DNA from: a virus
DNA: 53,120 nt
Direction: 5' to 3' (one strand)
Virus record (IMG/VR): IMGVR_UViG_3300035633_000512
Span: 1-53,120 of that record
In this document: positions 28,111 through 36,950 of the stretch, one piece after another
Position numbering within the stretch: position 1 is the stretch's first letter
How the letters are laid out: each line of letters starts with the position of its first letter
The notes under the pieces: generated by a model
Seen by the model: the letters and a program-made list of their open reading frames with translations, nothing else
Databases searched by the model: none
What the model was told of the DNA's origin: nothing
Program-made: the position numbers and the translations under genes

Positions 28111-31100
28111 GTGAAGACGCTCGAAACGCTGCGCCGCCTCGGCGGCAAGTCCCCTCGTTCGCCCTTGGCCGACGTGGCGTCCGAGCTGGTCGCCCGCGTG
28201 AACGCTGCCGAGGAGCAGCGCATGCACGAAGCCCACGCCCGCCAGGCCTCCCTGGGGGGTGGCGCCGGCCCCATCCTCTCCGTCCTGAAGAAGCGCCTCG
28301 CAGAGGCCAACGCCGCCAGCCTGGTCAACAACGCGGCACCGGCCATCACCCGCGCAGACTTCCACCAGCTGCTGCGTGAGGCGTCCTCGAAGGAGCCCAA
28401 AGACCGCGGGCTCGGTCGAGCCGCAACCCACGCATACCGTCTCTGGTCCAAGGAGGCGACAGGCGCCCTCACTGTCGGTGACGTCGCCCGCTTCCGCGCC
28501 CACTACCACGAGGAGTACCCGCGCTCCAAGGTCGCCTCGGTCATCGACACTGAGGTCCCGAAGCTCGGCTTCAACGTCCTCCCGGCCGCCAAGCTGGCCC
28601 GCATTGCCGCGCAGATTCAGCGCGCAGGCGGCGACCAGGCCGCGTACAACGAGGCCATGGTCCAGTACGGGCTCGACCAGCAGACGGCGCACGCTTTCCG
28701 CTGCCGCGCCTTCGTGCGCGCTCTGGTCGCAGCGTCCGACGAGCACGAGGCCGAGGACGAGGGCCATGGTGAAGAGCGCATGGCGCGTCGCCTGAAGGCA
28801 CGCCTCGCCACCGACGAAGACCCCATTCTGCGCCGCTTCGCCCAGTTCGAAGAGGACGACGGCATGCTGGAAGAGGCCGACGAGCTGCACTTCGATGAGG
28901 AAGGCAACGTGGGCTCCGAGCAGACCGTCGACTCGCCGATCACCGGCGAGCCGCTCCACATCGAGCTGGAAGAGGGCAGCTCCGAAGACGTGCCCGAAGA
29001 AGACATGACCGCGGGCGGTCCTCTGCCCCAGGGCATGGAAGTCATGGGCCAGCTCGAAGACTTCGCCCCCGAGTCCGTCACGGTCATGGAGGACCCGACC
29101 GACCCCGACGGCGGCGAACTCGAAGTCACCGTCCGCCCGCTCGACGACGCGGGTCCGATGCCCGAGCCCGACGACGCTCCGGTCGAGCTGTCCGACGAGG
29201 ACATGACCATCATCGGTCGTCGCATCGCCCGCGGCATGTGCGGCAAGTGCGGCGGAGACCACGGCATGCACGAGGCATGCGCCTCCCGCACTGCCGACGA
29301 TGAGCGCGAGTTCACTGACGATGACATCGAAGCGTGGGAAAAGTCGGTCGAGCACTACGCCGGCGCCCAGCAGTACGCCGTTTACGCCTCGGTCAACGGT
29401 GAGATGGGCAAGAAGCCCATCGACAGCTTCCCTGCCGTCAGCATGTCCGCCGCTCTGAAGCGCATCGCGCGCCACGGCGTGCGTGGTCAGCTCCTCGGCA
29501 ACCCGGACCGTCTCGGCACCGAGTGCTACGTCGAGCTGCAGGACGGCAACCATCTTCTGATCCGCGCTGCGGAACAGCAGCCCGAGCTGAAGGGCAAGGA
29601 CGAGGCGTTCGAGCCGGACGTCCATGACCAGCAGCCGGACTCGCTCTCGGTCACCGACGACATCCTGCTCGGCGACAAGACCATGGGCAAGCAGCACCAC
29701 CCGTTCGCCGCTCTGGCCGACTCCGTCCTCGACGGACGTACGGCGAAGCGCGCCGGCTGGGAGCTGCAGGTCAACGGCGACGCCGACGTCGTCCTGACCT
29801 ACCAGGGCAAGCAGAAGCGCAAGGCCTCCCTCGGCGAGCTGGACGAAGTCGTTCGCGAGTTCGTGGACGCGTCGGCGCCACCCGCGCCCCGGCAGCTCCA
29901 CTACGCCGCCCACAAGCACACCGCCTCCGGTGAGTACTTGGTGGTCACGGACGTCCCCGGAGACACCGAGGACCAGCGACACAACGCCAAGCGCATCCTC
30001 CACGCGATCCAGAAGGTCATCCCTTCAGCGCGCGGTGTCCTCCGCAAGGACGCCAAGCTGCAGTTGAAGTTCGCCGCCGGCGAGCCTGAGCTGGGCCGTG
30101 TGCGTCGCATCCTGGAGGACCAATACCGAGCCAAGGAGTACCGCATCGCGCAGGTCGACATGCCCCCGAGCCCCGGCTCGACCGCCAATGAGGGCACCGC
30201 TCAGCTGACCCCGGCCGACCCGAACCAGCTGGTGCAGAACCCTCCGGTTCCTGCCGGCACGGTGCAGCAGCCTGCCGCCCCCGCGGCCCCCGCCCAGCAG
30301 CCGGCCCAGCCGGCTCCGGGTGGCTACGTCGGGCCGCCCCAGGCTGCCCCGGCCGCACAGCCTCAGGCCGCCAAGACCACCAACCGCGCGGTCGAGGGCA
30401 GCTGGCTGATCACCTTCAAGGACCCCTCGGGCAACACGGCCGAAGCGCCCGTTCAGGCACGCACCGCAGGTGTGGCCAAGGACCTCTTCGAGCGCTTCAA
30501 CGACGACTGCGAAGTCGTCAAGGTTGCGCAGTTCATGGAGGTCGCGCCCGGTGAGCCCATCGGCGGAGGCGAGGACGTCCCGCTGCCGGTCGCCGACATG
30601 CTCGACGCCGAGTCGGTACCTCCCGATTCAGGTGCACCAGCACCAGCACCCATGGGCATGGATATGGGGGGCTCGTCACTCTCTCCTGAGGAGAACGACG
30701 CCCTGCGTGCAGCCCTGACCCACTACCGCAACCAGGGACTGGGCCCGATGTCTGCGCTCGACCAGATCGCGTCGCAGTACCAGGACCTCCTGTCGCACCA
30801 CGGCGATAAGACCGACACGCAGCGCCACGACATCGAGGCCGCCATCATGGCGATGGTCCCCGAAATCTGGGCGCAGCCGGCCCTGCTCGACAAGGCCGCG
30901 CAGATGCAGCAGGTCATTCCGCAGGTGCCCGAGCAGATCATCGAGGGCAAGCCGCTCGGCTTCGCGGACATGAACGAGCCGCAGAAGTCCTCGGTCACGC
31001 TCGTTTATCTGGACAACCCGGTGCAGGATGACATGCAGGCCAAGAAGAAGTTCATGGCCAACATGCACCGCGTGATGACCATGACGTCGCGTCTTCTCGG

Positions 31101-31812
31101 CGCGGACCTCCACGTCGAAGGCAACGTCAACTCGCTGGTCTGGGAGCTGCAGGGTGCCGACGCTGACAAGGTCAAGGAAGAGCTGCAGCCCTACACCTCG
31201 CAGGGCATCCGGTTCCAGGTGAAGAAGCGAGCCCAGCTGACCGGCAACGAGCCTGCCGTGAACACGCAGCAGCCGGACTACGTCCAGGTGCCTGCGGACC
31301 TCGGTCCGGACTCGGAGACCGACGACGCGGCGTCCAACGCTGTCGAGGCGCCCAAGGTGAACCAGCAGGTTCCCGCGCAGTCGCAGCCGGGCACCTCGGA
31401 CTCGGTCGAGGCGGGCGCTCCGCTCGGCTCGGACTCCGAGACCAAGGACCCCGGAAGCTTTGGCGCACCGAAGCCGAAGGCGCAGCCCGACCAGCAGCCT
31501 CAGCAGGGCGAGTCGCACGCGTCGACCGAAGGACCGGCCGCCGGTCTGGGAGCCGACTCCGAGACCGACCCGAAGATCCACAAGCACATGGACGATGTCG
31601 CGGCCCGTGCAAGCGGGGCCACGCGCAGCGCAAACGCGCGCCTCGACCAGCTCTATGAGCTAGGAGAGCGCGTGACCAAGTCGGCTGGCCTGAAGTCGTC
31701 TGAGGAGCTGTACGCGAACGCGGAGGTTCAAAAGTTCATCCGCGACCACGGAATCGACAAGAACGCGGCCCTGGACGTGGTGCGCGAGGTTCTGCCGAAT
31801 GACGCTGACTGA
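28111..31812 (+). CDS. Giant acidic low-complexity virion protein (1233 aa)
   Basis: I do not recognise an enzyme. Residues 1-230 are helical (MKTLETLRRLGGKSPRSPLA and following). Then come strongly acidic stretches (FEEDDGMLEEADELHFDEEG), a cysteine cluster MCGKCGGDHGMHEAC at about residues 375-390, a Pro/Gln/Ala-rich spacer near 700-760, a helical domain near 860-960 and 2.2 copies of a 41-residue repeat at 1064-1153. Short basic-T/S-A motifs (SRTADD, GRTAKR) separate segments. Start is GTG immediately after the previous stop. A scaffold, internal head or injected protein is likely from its place in the late operon. The end overlaps the next gene by 14 nt. Confidence 0.6.
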   Translation: MKTLETLRRLGGKSPRSPLADVASELVARVNAAEEQRMHEAHARQASLGGGAGPILSVLKKRLAEANAASLVNNAAPAITRADFHQLLREASSKEPKDRGLGRAATHAYRLWSKEATGALTVGDVARFRAHYHEEYPRSKVASVIDTEVPKLGFNVLPAAKLARIAAQIQRAGGDQAAYNEAMVQYGLDQQTAHAFRCRAFVRALVAASDEHEAEDEGHGEERMARRLKARLATDEDPILRRFAQFEEDDGMLEEADELHFDEEGNVGSEQTVDSPITGEPLHIELEEGSSEDVPEEDMTAGGPLPQGMEVMGQLEDFAPESVTVMEDPTDPDGGELEVTVRPLDDAGPMPEPDDAPVELSDEDMTIIGRRIARGMCGKCGGDHGMHEACASRTADDEREFTDDDIEAWEKSVEHYAGAQQYAVYASVNGEMGKKPIDSFPAVSMSAALKRIARHGVRGQLLGNPDRLGTECYVELQDGNHLLIRAAEQQPELKGKDEAFEPDVHDQQPDSLSVTDDILLGDKTMGKQHHPFAALADSVLDGRTAKRAGWELQVNGDADVVLTYQGKQKRKASLGELDEVVREFVDASAPPAPRQLHYAAHKHTASGEYLVVTDVPGDTEDQRHNAKRILHAIQKVIPSARGVLRKDAKLQLKFAAGEPELGRVRRILEDQYRAKEYRIAQVDMPPSPGSTANEGTAQLTPADPNQLVQNPPVPAGTVQQPAAPAAPAQQPAQPAPGGYVGPPQAAPAAQPQAAKTTNRAVEGSWLITFKDPSGNTAEAPVQARTAGVAKDLFERFNDDCEVVKVAQFMEVAPGEPIGGGEDVPLPVADMLDAESVPPDSGAPAPAPMGMDMGGSSLSPEENDALRAALTHYRNQGLGPMSALDQIASQYQDLLSHHGDKTDTQRHDIEAAIMAMVPEIWAQPALLDKAAQMQQVIPQVPEQIIEGKPLGFADMNEPQKSSVTLVYLDNPVQDDMQAKKKFMANMHRVMTMTSRLLGADLHVEGNVNSLVWELQGADADKVKEELQPYTSQGIRFQVKKRAQLTGNEPAVNTQQPDYVQVPADLGPDSETDDAASNAVEAPKVNQQVPAQSQPGTSDSVEAGAPLGSDSETKDPGSFGAPKPKAQPDQQPQQGESHASTEGPAAGLGADSETDPKIHKHMDDVAARASGATRSANARLDQLYELGERVTKSAGLKSSEELYANAEVQKFIRDHGIDKNAALDVVREVLPNDAD
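31300..31569 (+). repeat. 41-residue tandem repeat in the 1233-aa protein
   Basis: LGPDSETD starts at residue 1064, LGSDSETK at 1105 and LGADSETD at 1146, an exact period of 41 residues (123 nt). The rest of each unit is also related (APK followed by Gln/Pro-rich sequence, then an Ala/Gly/Ser-rich end). The third copy is only the head of the unit. Such acidic repeats often bind a partner or contain processing sites. Confidence 0.7.
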
Positions 31813-34132
31813 CGAGAACTTCCTCTTCCCGGCTGAACGGGAAGAGGCGCCCCGCTTCGACTTCCGGACTGCGCTCCGCGGGGTCGGCGACCCCATGCGC
31901 CGTGCCGGCCACGACTTCTTCAGCGACTTCGACGGGACGCCCGTCCCTGACTCGGGGGAGCCCTTCCGCGTCGGAGACACGGTCGAGTACGTAACGCCCG
32001 ACGAAGTCCGTCGGGTGGGCACCCTTCTGCGTCCGCACGACGAGCAGAACTGGCTCGTCCAGGTTGACGAAGGGTTGCAGCACATCGTTCCGCACAGCGA
32101 ACTGCAGCCGTCCATGCGGACCCCTCGTCACGCTCAGCGGGCACGCGCTCAGGCCGCACTGCAGCGGACGTCAGACTGGAAGATGCGTCGTCAGCCCGAG
32201 GCGCGCGAGGACGGCACCACGCTCCTCACCATCGACGTGGGGCACGGCCGCGTTGCTGAGGCTGAAGTCGAGGCCTACGTGCGCAATGCAGGCTACGAGC
32301 CGCGCGACGCCAGCCGCTCGGGCAACCTCCTGCGCGTCATCGCCCAGGACTTGCCTCAGCCCAGCCCCTCAGAGCCTGACCGCGGCGCTGAGCCCGGGCT
32401 GCACCGCGAGGAGATCGAAGGCACCGGCATGCCGGAAGGCAAGCAGGTCTGGTCTGCGCTCGAAGCTGCAGGCTTTCAGCTCGGCGCCATGATCGATGAC
32501 GGCGCGGTCATCACCCGCTCGTTCACCGTTCCGCACAAGTACCTGACGCCGGCCGGCCGCGTCACTGCGAGCCTTTCGGTTGACTGCTCGCCCATCAGTG
32601 GGCACTTCGAGTACTCGCCGTCGGACGACACACTGCGCCGCTTCGTCTACACCGCAGAGGGTACCGTCGAGATGCCGTACTCTAGCGGCACCGGTCCGCA
32701 GTCGACCCGCGAGGACTACTCGGGCGGCTTCGCGGACGGCGACTACGTCGTGAAGGCGGAGTCGGAGGCTGAGCATCAGATGGACGCCGCCGAGTCTCGG
32801 GGCGACATGACCACCGAGGCCGCCGACAAGAAGACCAAGAAGTACTACAAGAAGTACTATGGCCCGTACGGTGAGAAACTCACCCGCGACATTCCCCGTC
32901 GCGTGAAGAAGGACTCGGAGCTGGCGGAGGCGTTCCGCTCCACTGCAAACCGCGCCCCGACGCCCGAAGAGATGACGGCCATTCGCGCCATCTGCACGGC
33001 CGGTGTCGTGTCGTGGCTGTCCCCGCGTCACGCCCAGAAGGTCGAAGCGCGTGACCTGGTCAAGACGCTCTTGAACGCCGCAGGCCAGAACCTCGCTATC
33101 AAGAAGCAGCTCGACCGCATCGTGCTGAAGCAGATCGGCACGGACCCGCAGGCGTTCCTGGGCCGCGTCGACCCGACCATCTACCCCCGCATCCTCTACA
33201 GTGAGGTCACCGGCGGTGAGTCGCAGCGTCAGCTGATGAAGCTCTACCGGCAAAACCAGGACCAGCGTCCCGCAGACTTCGGCTCGCCCGAGGACTTCCA
33301 GGAGGGTGGCAGCCCCGCCGCGCCGGGACGTCAGGTCGACCCGTCGCAGGGCCCCAGTTTCGGCGAGCGGGTGCGCGACACGGCACGCGGCATCGGCGAC
33401 GCCGTGAAGTCGCGGATCCCGGGAACCCAGCAGCACCAGGACCGCCTGGTGCAGCAGGTCGAGGAAGACGACTACCAGGACGAGCTGGCCCGCTCGCAGG
33501 TGGAGCCCTCTCCGCAGCGTGCACCGGCCGCTCCAGCCCGTCAGCCCGCCCCCCGCTCGGACACGGTCCGCGACTCTGGGCCACCCGCTGCGGCTGCGCA
33601 GGGCTCCGGCACTTCGCGTGCGGAGGCGGAAGCGCTCCTGGCCCAGACCGACATCGGCGAGAGCCTCGCCCCGGCGGCTAAGGAGCAGGCCATCCAGCAG
33701 ATCATGAAGCAGGGCCCGGACGCCTTCAAGTCGAAGACCGGCGTCCTCGCACGTGCGGCAGCTGCAGGCGACAAGGCACCGGCCCCCGCCGGCGCTCACA
33801 ACCGCCAGAAGCCGCTCGGACACCAGGTCCGCCCGAAGCTGGACCGCATCACGGCGCAGGGTCAGTACCTCTGCATCGACCTGGTCTGGGACCCCGAGGA
33901 GTGCCGCGGCATGTCCTCAGGCAACATCCGGCACAACGTGGTCACCTGGATGAAGGGTCTGGCCACGCTAAAGGAAGACCACCCGGACCTCGGCACCATC
34001 GGCAAGCCGAAGTTCAAGCTCTTCGACCCCGAAGCCGGTTTGGCTCGACTCCTCGTCCGCTCCTCGGAGGGCCGCTCGTTCCCGCAGGAGCTGTTCGAGG
34101 TGGAAGGACGAGACAATGACACCCGAGCCTAA
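31799..34132 (+). CDS. Large late structural-region protein (777 aa)
   Basis: No enzymatic domain is recognised. The N-terminus (MTLTDENFLFPAEREEAPRF) leads to a small beta-barrel-like segment (FRVGDTVEYVTPDEVRRVGT to WLVQVDEGLQHIVPHSEL) that resembles a KOW/SH3 fold. Residues of about 340-390 carry the domain shared with the protein at 27754. Then come a helical region, a Pro/Ala/Gln-rich linker at about 500-600 and a final alpha/beta part (YLCIDLVWDPEECRGMSS). It overlaps its neighbours by 14 and 17 nt. It is probably a virion or assembly protein. Confidence 0.6.
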   Translation: MTLTDENFLFPAEREEAPRFDFRTALRGVGDPMRRAGHDFFSDFDGTPVPDSGEPFRVGDTVEYVTPDEVRRVGTLLRPHDEQNWLVQVDEGLQHIVPHSELQPSMRTPRHAQRARAQAALQRTSDWKMRRQPEAREDGTTLLTIDVGHGRVAEAEVEAYVRNAGYEPRDASRSGNLLRVIAQDLPQPSPSEPDRGAEPGLHREEIEGTGMPEGKQVWSALEAAGFQLGAMIDDGAVITRSFTVPHKYLTPAGRVTASLSVDCSPISGHFEYSPSDDTLRRFVYTAEGTVEMPYSSGTGPQSTREDYSGGFADGDYVVKAESEAEHQMDAAESRGDMTTEAADKKTKKYYKKYYGPYGEKLTRDIPRRVKKDSELAEAFRSTANRAPTPEEMTAIRAICTAGVVSWLSPRHAQKVEARDLVKTLLNAAGQNLAIKKQLDRIVLKQIGTDPQAFLGRVDPTIYPRILYSEVTGGESQRQLMKLYRQNQDQRPADFGSPEDFQEGGSPAAPGRQVDPSQGPSFGERVRDTARGIGDAVKSRIPGTQQHQDRLVQQVEEDDYQDELARSQVEPSPQRAPAAPARQPAPRSDTVRDSGPPAAAAQGSGTSRAEAEALLAQTDIGESLAPAAKEQAIQQIMKQGPDAFKSKTGVLARAAAAGDKAPAPAGAHNRQKPLGHQVRPKLDRITAQGQYLCIDLVWDPEECRGMSSGNIRHNVVTWMKGLATLKEDHPDLGTIGKPKFKLFDPEAGLARLLVRSSEGRSFPQELFEVEGRDNDTRA

Positions 34133-34376
34133 GACCAAGCTCGTCAGCCGGTCGCGTACGGCCTTGTCCATCGAGCTGAACTCGTTGGTGCCCAAGTCGT
34201 CGCCCCGCATGCGTCGCGCTTCGCCCTACGCCATGGTGCCACTCAGCCTGAAGCCGATGGCCTCCGTCGACCTGAAAGACGTCCTGAACTGCGACGCGAC
34301 AGAAGCTGCTCGCGTCATCGAGCGCACGCCTCAGGTGCAGATGCTGCTCCGACGGGGGCTGCTGGAGGTTATCTGA
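34116..34376 (+). CDS. Small hypothetical late protein (86 aa)
   Basis: The product starts MTPEPKTKLVSRSRTALSIE, has a basic, Ser-rich N-terminus and a C-terminal helical segment ATEAARVIERTPQVQMLLRR. It overlaps the previous gene by 17 nt, and its TGA shares a base with the ATG of the next gene. No domain is recognised. It sits between the large virion protein and the terminase small-subunit candidate. Confidence 0.55.
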   Translation: MTPEPKTKLVSRSRTALSIELNSLVPKSSPRMRRASPYAMVPLSLKPMASVDLKDVLNCDATEAARVIERTPQVQMLLRRGLLEVI

Positions 34377-35161
34377 TGGTTGCCGGCTTCCCCGAGATCG
34401 TTCAGCGGCAGCCGAAGTGCAAGCTCTGCCAGCTGACTGAGACCAACCGTGGCCTGTTGAAGCTGGTCCACCGGTTCCGCTACGAGGAGCAGCTCGGCAA
34501 TGACGCTCTACGAACCAAGGTGCGTGGCGTCTTCGAGCGTCAGGGCATTGCGTGCCCGAGTCCTCGGTCCTTCGGACGTCACTTCGACGACCACGTCGAC
34601 TTCAGCCGCCTTCCGGACGACGACGCTCTGGCCATGCCCGAGACGTTGGAGGTCACGCTCAACCGGCTGGAGACAGACGCAGGTGAGCTGCGCCTCGCGG
34701 ACCCTGAAGACCTCGCGCTCGGGCGAAACAACTCTGACTACCATCAGCTGACGGCCCTCTTCATGCGACTGCAGCGACGCATCGAGGCCTTGGACCAAGA
34801 CCCCACCGCGTTTCAAAACGCGGACGGCTCGCACTCCTTCAACAAGCTCGGCACCTGGGCGTCGCTCATCGACGGCGCGCGCAAGATCGTCGAAGGCTTG
34901 AACAAGATGCGAAACGGCGACCGGATGACCGTCTCCATCTTGGAGCAGCACACGAAGCGTTTCGCCACGGCCATCAGCCGCCCTGTCGCCCAAGAGCTGC
35001 GCGTCATTCAGGGCATGCTCGAAACCTCCGCAGACCCCCAAGCCCGACAGGCAGCTGAGGCGATTTCCCAGTTGCTGAATGTGGGGGTCTCCACCATCAT
35101 GACCGACGCGGCCGTCCAGTCGCTGCGCGATTCCAAGGAAGCGTACAAGCTACTGAACTGA
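34376..35161 (+). CDS. Candidate terminase small subunit (261 aa)
   Basis: The product has an N-terminal CKLCQLTETNRGLLKLVH segment with two cysteines and a predicted helical DNA-binding region (EEQLGNDALRTKVRGVFERQ), then a long helical, probably oligomerising part (LMRLQRRIEALD and later ISQLLNVGVSTIM). The size, an N-terminal DNA-binding part followed by helices, and the position upstream of the large terminase fit a small terminase subunit, but no diagnostic motif exists for that family. GGAGG lies 8-12 nt before the ATG. Confidence 0.45.
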   Translation: MVAGFPEIVQRQPKCKLCQLTETNRGLLKLVHRFRYEEQLGNDALRTKVRGVFERQGIACPSPRSFGRHFDDHVDFSRLPDDDALAMPETLEVTLNRLETDAGELRLADPEDLALGRNNSDYHQLTALFMRLQRRIEALDQDPTAFQNADGSHSFNKLGTWASLIDGARKIVEGLNKMRNGDRMTVSILEQHTKRFATAISRPVAQELRVIQGMLETSADPQARQAAEAISQLLNVGVSTIMTDAAVQSLRDSKEAYKLLN

Positions 35162-35240
35162 GTCATGCGCTTCCTAAGTATCAGACCGCTTGAAGACCGA
35201 GCGAGCGCCGCTTCGGCGAGACCCCTTCCAGCCACGTCAG

Positions 35241-35270
35241 GTGACGCGACGCGCCTGAGCAGTGTACAGT
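35241..35270 (+). promoter_or_regulatory. Possible promoter in the 134-nt intergenic gap
   Basis: GTGACG, an 18-nt spacer and TACAGT (35265-35270) are followed by a 25-nt leader containing GCAGGAG before the ATG at 35296. The match to consensus is moderate. A 35-codon ATG frame (35165-35272) also lies in this gap but has no ribosome-binding site and runs through the promoter, so I do not call it a gene. Confidence 0.4.
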
Positions 35271-35295
35271 AGAGCACGTCGCAGGAGACCAAGAC

Positions 35296-35865
35296 ATGAG
35301 CTTCCCCAACGCATTCACCCTCACCAACCTCGCGTCGCGCGCCCTCGCGCTCGACGCCAAGTTCTCCGAGGACCGAGCCCTCCGCCGGAGCCTTCCGGTC
35401 GGCGGCTCGATCACCTTGGCCCCGAGTGACCTCGACGGTGCAACCCTCGACGAACTCGACCGCAACCCCCAGATCGCGCAGCTGATTGCTGACGGCGACC
35501 TGTCGATCACCATGACGCAGGGGCCGATGGTCAGCTTCCAGCTGGAAGTCGCAGCCGACGCGGGCACCGACGCTGCGGGCGTCCTGCTGCTCGGCCCCGT
35601 GCCGTTCGACATCCGCCTGACCCAGGTCACCGTCGACGTCCCGACCGGCGTCACATCCTCGACCCTGACCCTGGCGGACGCAGCCAGCTCGGGCAACGCC
35701 TACACCGGCGCCATCGACACCGACGGCACCCCGGCGTTCATCGCAGCTGCGGCGCTCACCGAGAACCGAGTCATCGCCAAGGGCAGCTCGCTCTTCGGAC
35801 AGCAGTCGGCCACCGCGAAGCCCGCCGTGACCATCACGCTTCAGGGGATGCGCGTCAGCATCTAA
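35296..35865 (+). CDS. Beta-rich small virion protein candidate (189 aa)
   Basis: The product starts MSFPNAFTLTNLASRALALD. It has strand-forming segments (GGSITLAPSDL, VSFQLEVAADAG, RLTQVTVDVPTGVTSSTLTL, PAVTITLQGMRVSI) and is low in charge and rich in Ala, Thr and Gly, like phage head decoration or fibre-tip proteins. It has its own strong Shine-Dalgarno (GCAGGAG, 8 nt spacing) and a possible promoter, consistent with high expression. The identity is not established. Confidence 0.5.
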   Translation: MSFPNAFTLTNLASRALALDAKFSEDRALRRSLPVGGSITLAPSDLDGATLDELDRNPQIAQLIADGDLSITMTQGPMVSFQLEVAADAGTDAAGVLLLGPVPFDIRLTQVTVDVPTGVTSSTLTLADAASSGNAYTGAIDTDGTPAFIAAAALTENRVIAKGSSLFGQQSATAKPAVTITLQGMRVSI

Positions 35866-36950
35866 TGTCGTTCGCGGTCACCCAGACCGCCGACTTCTTC
35901 AAGCCCGGTGACAAGGTCACCCTCGGCAACGGAGAAGAGGGCGTGGTCAAGCAGCACGTCGTGTCGCCGACGGGCTTCCATTCGTACCGAGTGGACGTCA
36001 CGTCGGGGTCGCGTGCGGGCGGCACTGTAGGCGCAACAGCGCCTGCAATGCGGCGTCGTGGTCTGCGCACTGCGCAGCGTATCGAACCTGTGACCGTGGG
36101 AGACCGAACCTTCAACTGCCGTGTGGCAGCCTCGCCCCTGGAGCACCAGGTGGGGTTGCAGGGCACGGCAAGTCTCGACCCCAACGAGGGGATGCTCTTC
36201 GTCTTTGACCACCCGCGTCACGCGACCTTTCACATGGGCAGCGTCGGTTTTCCGATCGACATCATGTTCGTGGAGAACGGACGCGTGGCGCGTGTGGTCC
36301 GCTCTGCCAGCCCCGGAACCCGGGAGCGCTGGGGCCATCCTCGGACCGCTGCGGTCATCGAGGTGGCGGCCGGCCTTGCACCTCGCGTAGGTGCGCGTGT
36401 GGCAGCGCCGAGCCTTGGACGAGACCCTGAGCGCTACGAGATCAGCTTTCCTGAGAACGTCCACGACAACGGTGCGCGCACGAACCGCTGGAAGGAGCGG
36501 GGCACGCCCGACGACGCGGACCCGAACGCAGACCAGATGTCGCCTCGGGAGTTCGTGGACCGAGCGCCCTACAACCCGTTGGGCGACAGCCCGGCCACCG
36601 CGCCATTCCGTCCCTCCGCCCAGGCAATCAGCGACCCGGTCGACCTGTTCGTGGGCTTCATCGACTCCATGTCGAAAGAGGCACGCCCGCTAGACTGGCA
36701 CCGAAACGCCTTGTCCCCGAAGCTGGCGCACGCCATCATCACGCAGAAGGACATCGCAAGCTGGGTGTCGAACTTCGGCCTGACCGGTGGAGAGGCAACA
36801 GATGTTCTCTCGGCCGCGACCTCATCCGAAGGGATGCAGGTACTGGGAGACGGATTTGTCCTGAGCGGTCTCGCTCGTATCGCCAACGTCGCGTCCACCG
36901 ACGAAGGAGAGGTGCTCATCTTGTGGACGGAGTACGAAGATGTCGCGTAA
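35865..36950 (+). CDS. DUF192-domain protein of the late region (361 aa)
   Basis: Residues of about 80-185 are a DUF192 domain: a strand VAASPLEHQVGLQG, then NEGMLFVFDHPRHATFHMG, FPIDIMFVENGRVARVV and AAVIEVAAGLAPRVG. DUF192 proteins are small beta-fold proteins of unknown activity, unusual in a virion operon. A basic RTAQ motif lies directly before it. An N-terminal SH3-like segment (PGDKVTLGNGEEGVVKQHVV) and a helical C-terminal half flank it. ATG overlaps the previous TAA by one base; the 3' end overlaps the next gene by 11 nt. Confidence 0.65.
   Translation: MSFAVTQTADFFKPGDKVTLGNGEEGVVKQHVVSPTGFHSYRVDVTSGSRAGGTVGATAPAMRRRGLRTAQRIEPVTVGDRTFNCRVAASPLEHQVGLQGTASLDPNEGMLFVFDHPRHATFHMGSVGFPIDIMFVENGRVARVVRSASPGTRERWGHPRTAAVIEVAAGLAPRVGARVAAPSLGRDPERYEISFPENVHDNGARTNRWKERGTPDDADPNADQMSPREFVDRAPYNPLGDSPATAPFRPSAQAISDPVDLFVGFIDSMSKEARPLDWHRNALSPKLAHAIITQKDIASWVSNFGLTGGEATDVLSAATSSEGMQVLGDGFVLSGLARIANVASTDEGEVLILWTEYEDVA

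Noticed and set aside
27709-30003. 764-codon minus-strand frame
   Set aside because: It is antisense to the 1233-aa late protein and to the first late gene, without a promoter, ribosome-binding site or recognisable motif.
35165-35272. 35-codon ATG frame in the intergenic gap
   Set aside because: There is no ribosome-binding site, it ends in the -10 box of a possible promoter, and its composition does not look coding.
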